NCBI GenBank assembly: GCA_029979005.1
Contig: JAPOIJ010000018.1
Location: 1 to 44,915, forward strand
From: Planctomycetota bacterium
GTDB lineage: Bacteria; Planctomycetota; Planctomycetia; Pirellulales; Pirellulaceae
Length of the DNA stretch: 44,915 bases
Direction of reading: 5' to 3'
Below, piece after piece: positions 44,110 to 44,915 of the stretch; positions within the stretch are counted from its first letter, which is position 1; each line of letters begins with the position of its first letter. The notes under the pieces were generated by a model. It was not told the origin of the DNA and made no database searches. It worked only from the letters and a program-made list of their open reading frames with translations. The translations under genes and the position numbers were made by a program.

Positions 44110-44358
44110 CGAATCGAACCTTGTCTAATTCTTAGCGAAGTATGCAATGGTTGGTGAGATAAGCGATTCTTTCCAACCGTCGAGTTCTTGATTTTCATTC
44201 GAAGACGCGAGTGAAGGTGCCAAGTTAGACTGGGCGGAGTAAAATCGTTGAACATCGCATTCGAAAAATTGTACGTTCGAGTGGATGTTAGAACGTGGAT
44301 TCATTTCTTGCGATTGGTTCTTCCTGCCAAAATGGTTTAATTAAAGAGTTGGAATTCG

Positions 44359-44802
44359 ATGAAATATTTTATGGTTTTTGTTCTTGCTTGTCTGGTTGTC
44401 GGACACCATGACGAGCATGAGGTTCACAACAAAGATATTAGAATTGAGGAGTTGGCCAAATCGACTAAGAGTTGGAATGGTAAGTTGCTTCCCTCTTATC
44501 CGAAGGGACAACCCGAGGTCACAATTCTAAAAATAACTGTTCCGCCAAAAACAAAATTAGCGATGCATCGTCATCCCTATATCAATGCAGGCGTATTGCT
44601 TAAGGGCGAGTTAACGGTGGTCACAGATGATCATCGTCAATTGAAAATAAAGGCGGGGGACTCCATTGTGGAAATCGTAAACCAATTGCATTTTGGCGAA
44701 AATGCAACTGACGAACCGGCAGAGATCATTGTGTTTTACGCTGGTGTCCAAGGCAGGCCGGTGACTGTTAAAGAGGGGGCAGCCAAAACCGACGACAAAT
44801 GA
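44359..44802 (+). CDS. Small exported cupin-domain protein
   Basis: 147 residues. A short hydrophobic N-terminus (MKYFMVFVLACLVVG) may be a signal peptide, immediately followed by a His-rich patch HHDEHEVH. Residues ~50-130 form one cupin beta-barrel. Motif 1 is MHRHPYINAGVLLKGELTVV, with two His and a Glu. Motif 2 includes AGDSIVEIVNQLHFGEN, with the third His. The residues suit a metal site, but the function is unknown. Confidence 0.85.
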   Translation: MKYFMVFVLACLVVGHHDEHEVHNKDIRIEELAKSTKSWNGKLLPSYPKGQPEVTILKITVPPKTKLAMHRHPYINAGVLLKGELTVVTDDHRQLKIKAGDSIVEIVNQLHFGENATDEPAEIIVFYAGVQGRPVTVKEGAAKTDDK

Positions 44803-44915
44803 CGGAGTCCCAGGAAGTTTAATTCTGCCCGACCGTCGGAAAATTGTCCTCAGTTCTTTCTGTTGGATCGCCACTTTGCCACTGTTCCTCGTTTTGAATT
44901 GCAGCGGGAATCAAA

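Overview
The window looks like chromosomal DNA from a planctomycete, most likely a marine member of the Pirellulaceae. That is an inference from gene content. The window has two formylglycine-type sulfatases, a GH10 xylanase with a PEP-CTERM tail, a very large PQQ-propeller/LamG protein, a Vps10/BNR-repeat protein, a ThuA-domain protein and a DUF900 lipoprotein hydrolase. Shine-Dalgarno sequences are often weak, and GTG/TTG starts are common. I see no rRNA, tRNA, CRISPR array, insertion sequence, integrase or phage gene. Coding density is high and the region reads as ordinary chromosome.

Layout. 0.2-3.1 kb (minus): a PAS-AraC regulator and a cyclic-nucleotide-domain patatin. 3.3-8.9 kb (plus): three serine hydrolases in a row, namely a membrane-anchored alpha/beta hydrolase, a secreted DPP-IV-like peptidase and a membrane Abhydrolase_9 protein. 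8.9-10.0 kb (minus): a ThuA-domain protein. 10.4-13.5 kb (plus): a beta-class DNA methyltransferase carrying a C-terminal GIY-YIG-like domain, then a galactokinase. 13.6-24.6 kb (plus): Vps10/BNR protein, sulfatase, DUF900 lipoprotein, PQQ/LamG giant and a translationally coupled membrane protein of unknown function. 24.6-26.1 kb (minus): GH10 xylanase. 26.4-33.3 kb (plus): a long probable operon, FtsX-type permease, LolD-type ATPase, tandem ModA-like binding protein, ModB-like permease, ModC-like ATPase, MoeB/ThiF-like protein and cyclophilin lipoprotein, closed by a bidirectional terminator. 33.4-36.6 kb (minus): second sulfatase and a flavin disulfide reductase. 36.8-38.1 kb (plus): APC permease. 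38.2-39.8 kb (minus): DinB-like protein and IclR regulator. 40.0-41.7 kb (plus): M1 metallopeptidase. 41.8-43.3 kb (minus): a small protein and a DUF3050 protein. 43.5-44.8 kb (plus): ICMT-like membrane methyltransferase and a cupin.

How the genes may work together. The xylanase, sulfatases, Vps10/BNR protein and galactokinase fit degradation and use of plant or algal polysaccharides, although they are not one tight operon. The 26.4-33.3 kb operon is the most system-like unit. It joins a MacB/FtsX-LolD ABC module to a molybdate/tungstate-type importer and to an E1-like protein that lacks several residues needed for adenylation.

The observations most worth follow-up are: the methyltransferase/GIY-YIG fusion, in which the nuclease glutamate is replaced by glutamine; the composite transporter operon with its degenerate E1; the PQQ/LamG protein with an embedded degenerate methyltransferase-like fold; and the perfect 13-bp inverted repeat between the IclR and M1 peptidase genes.
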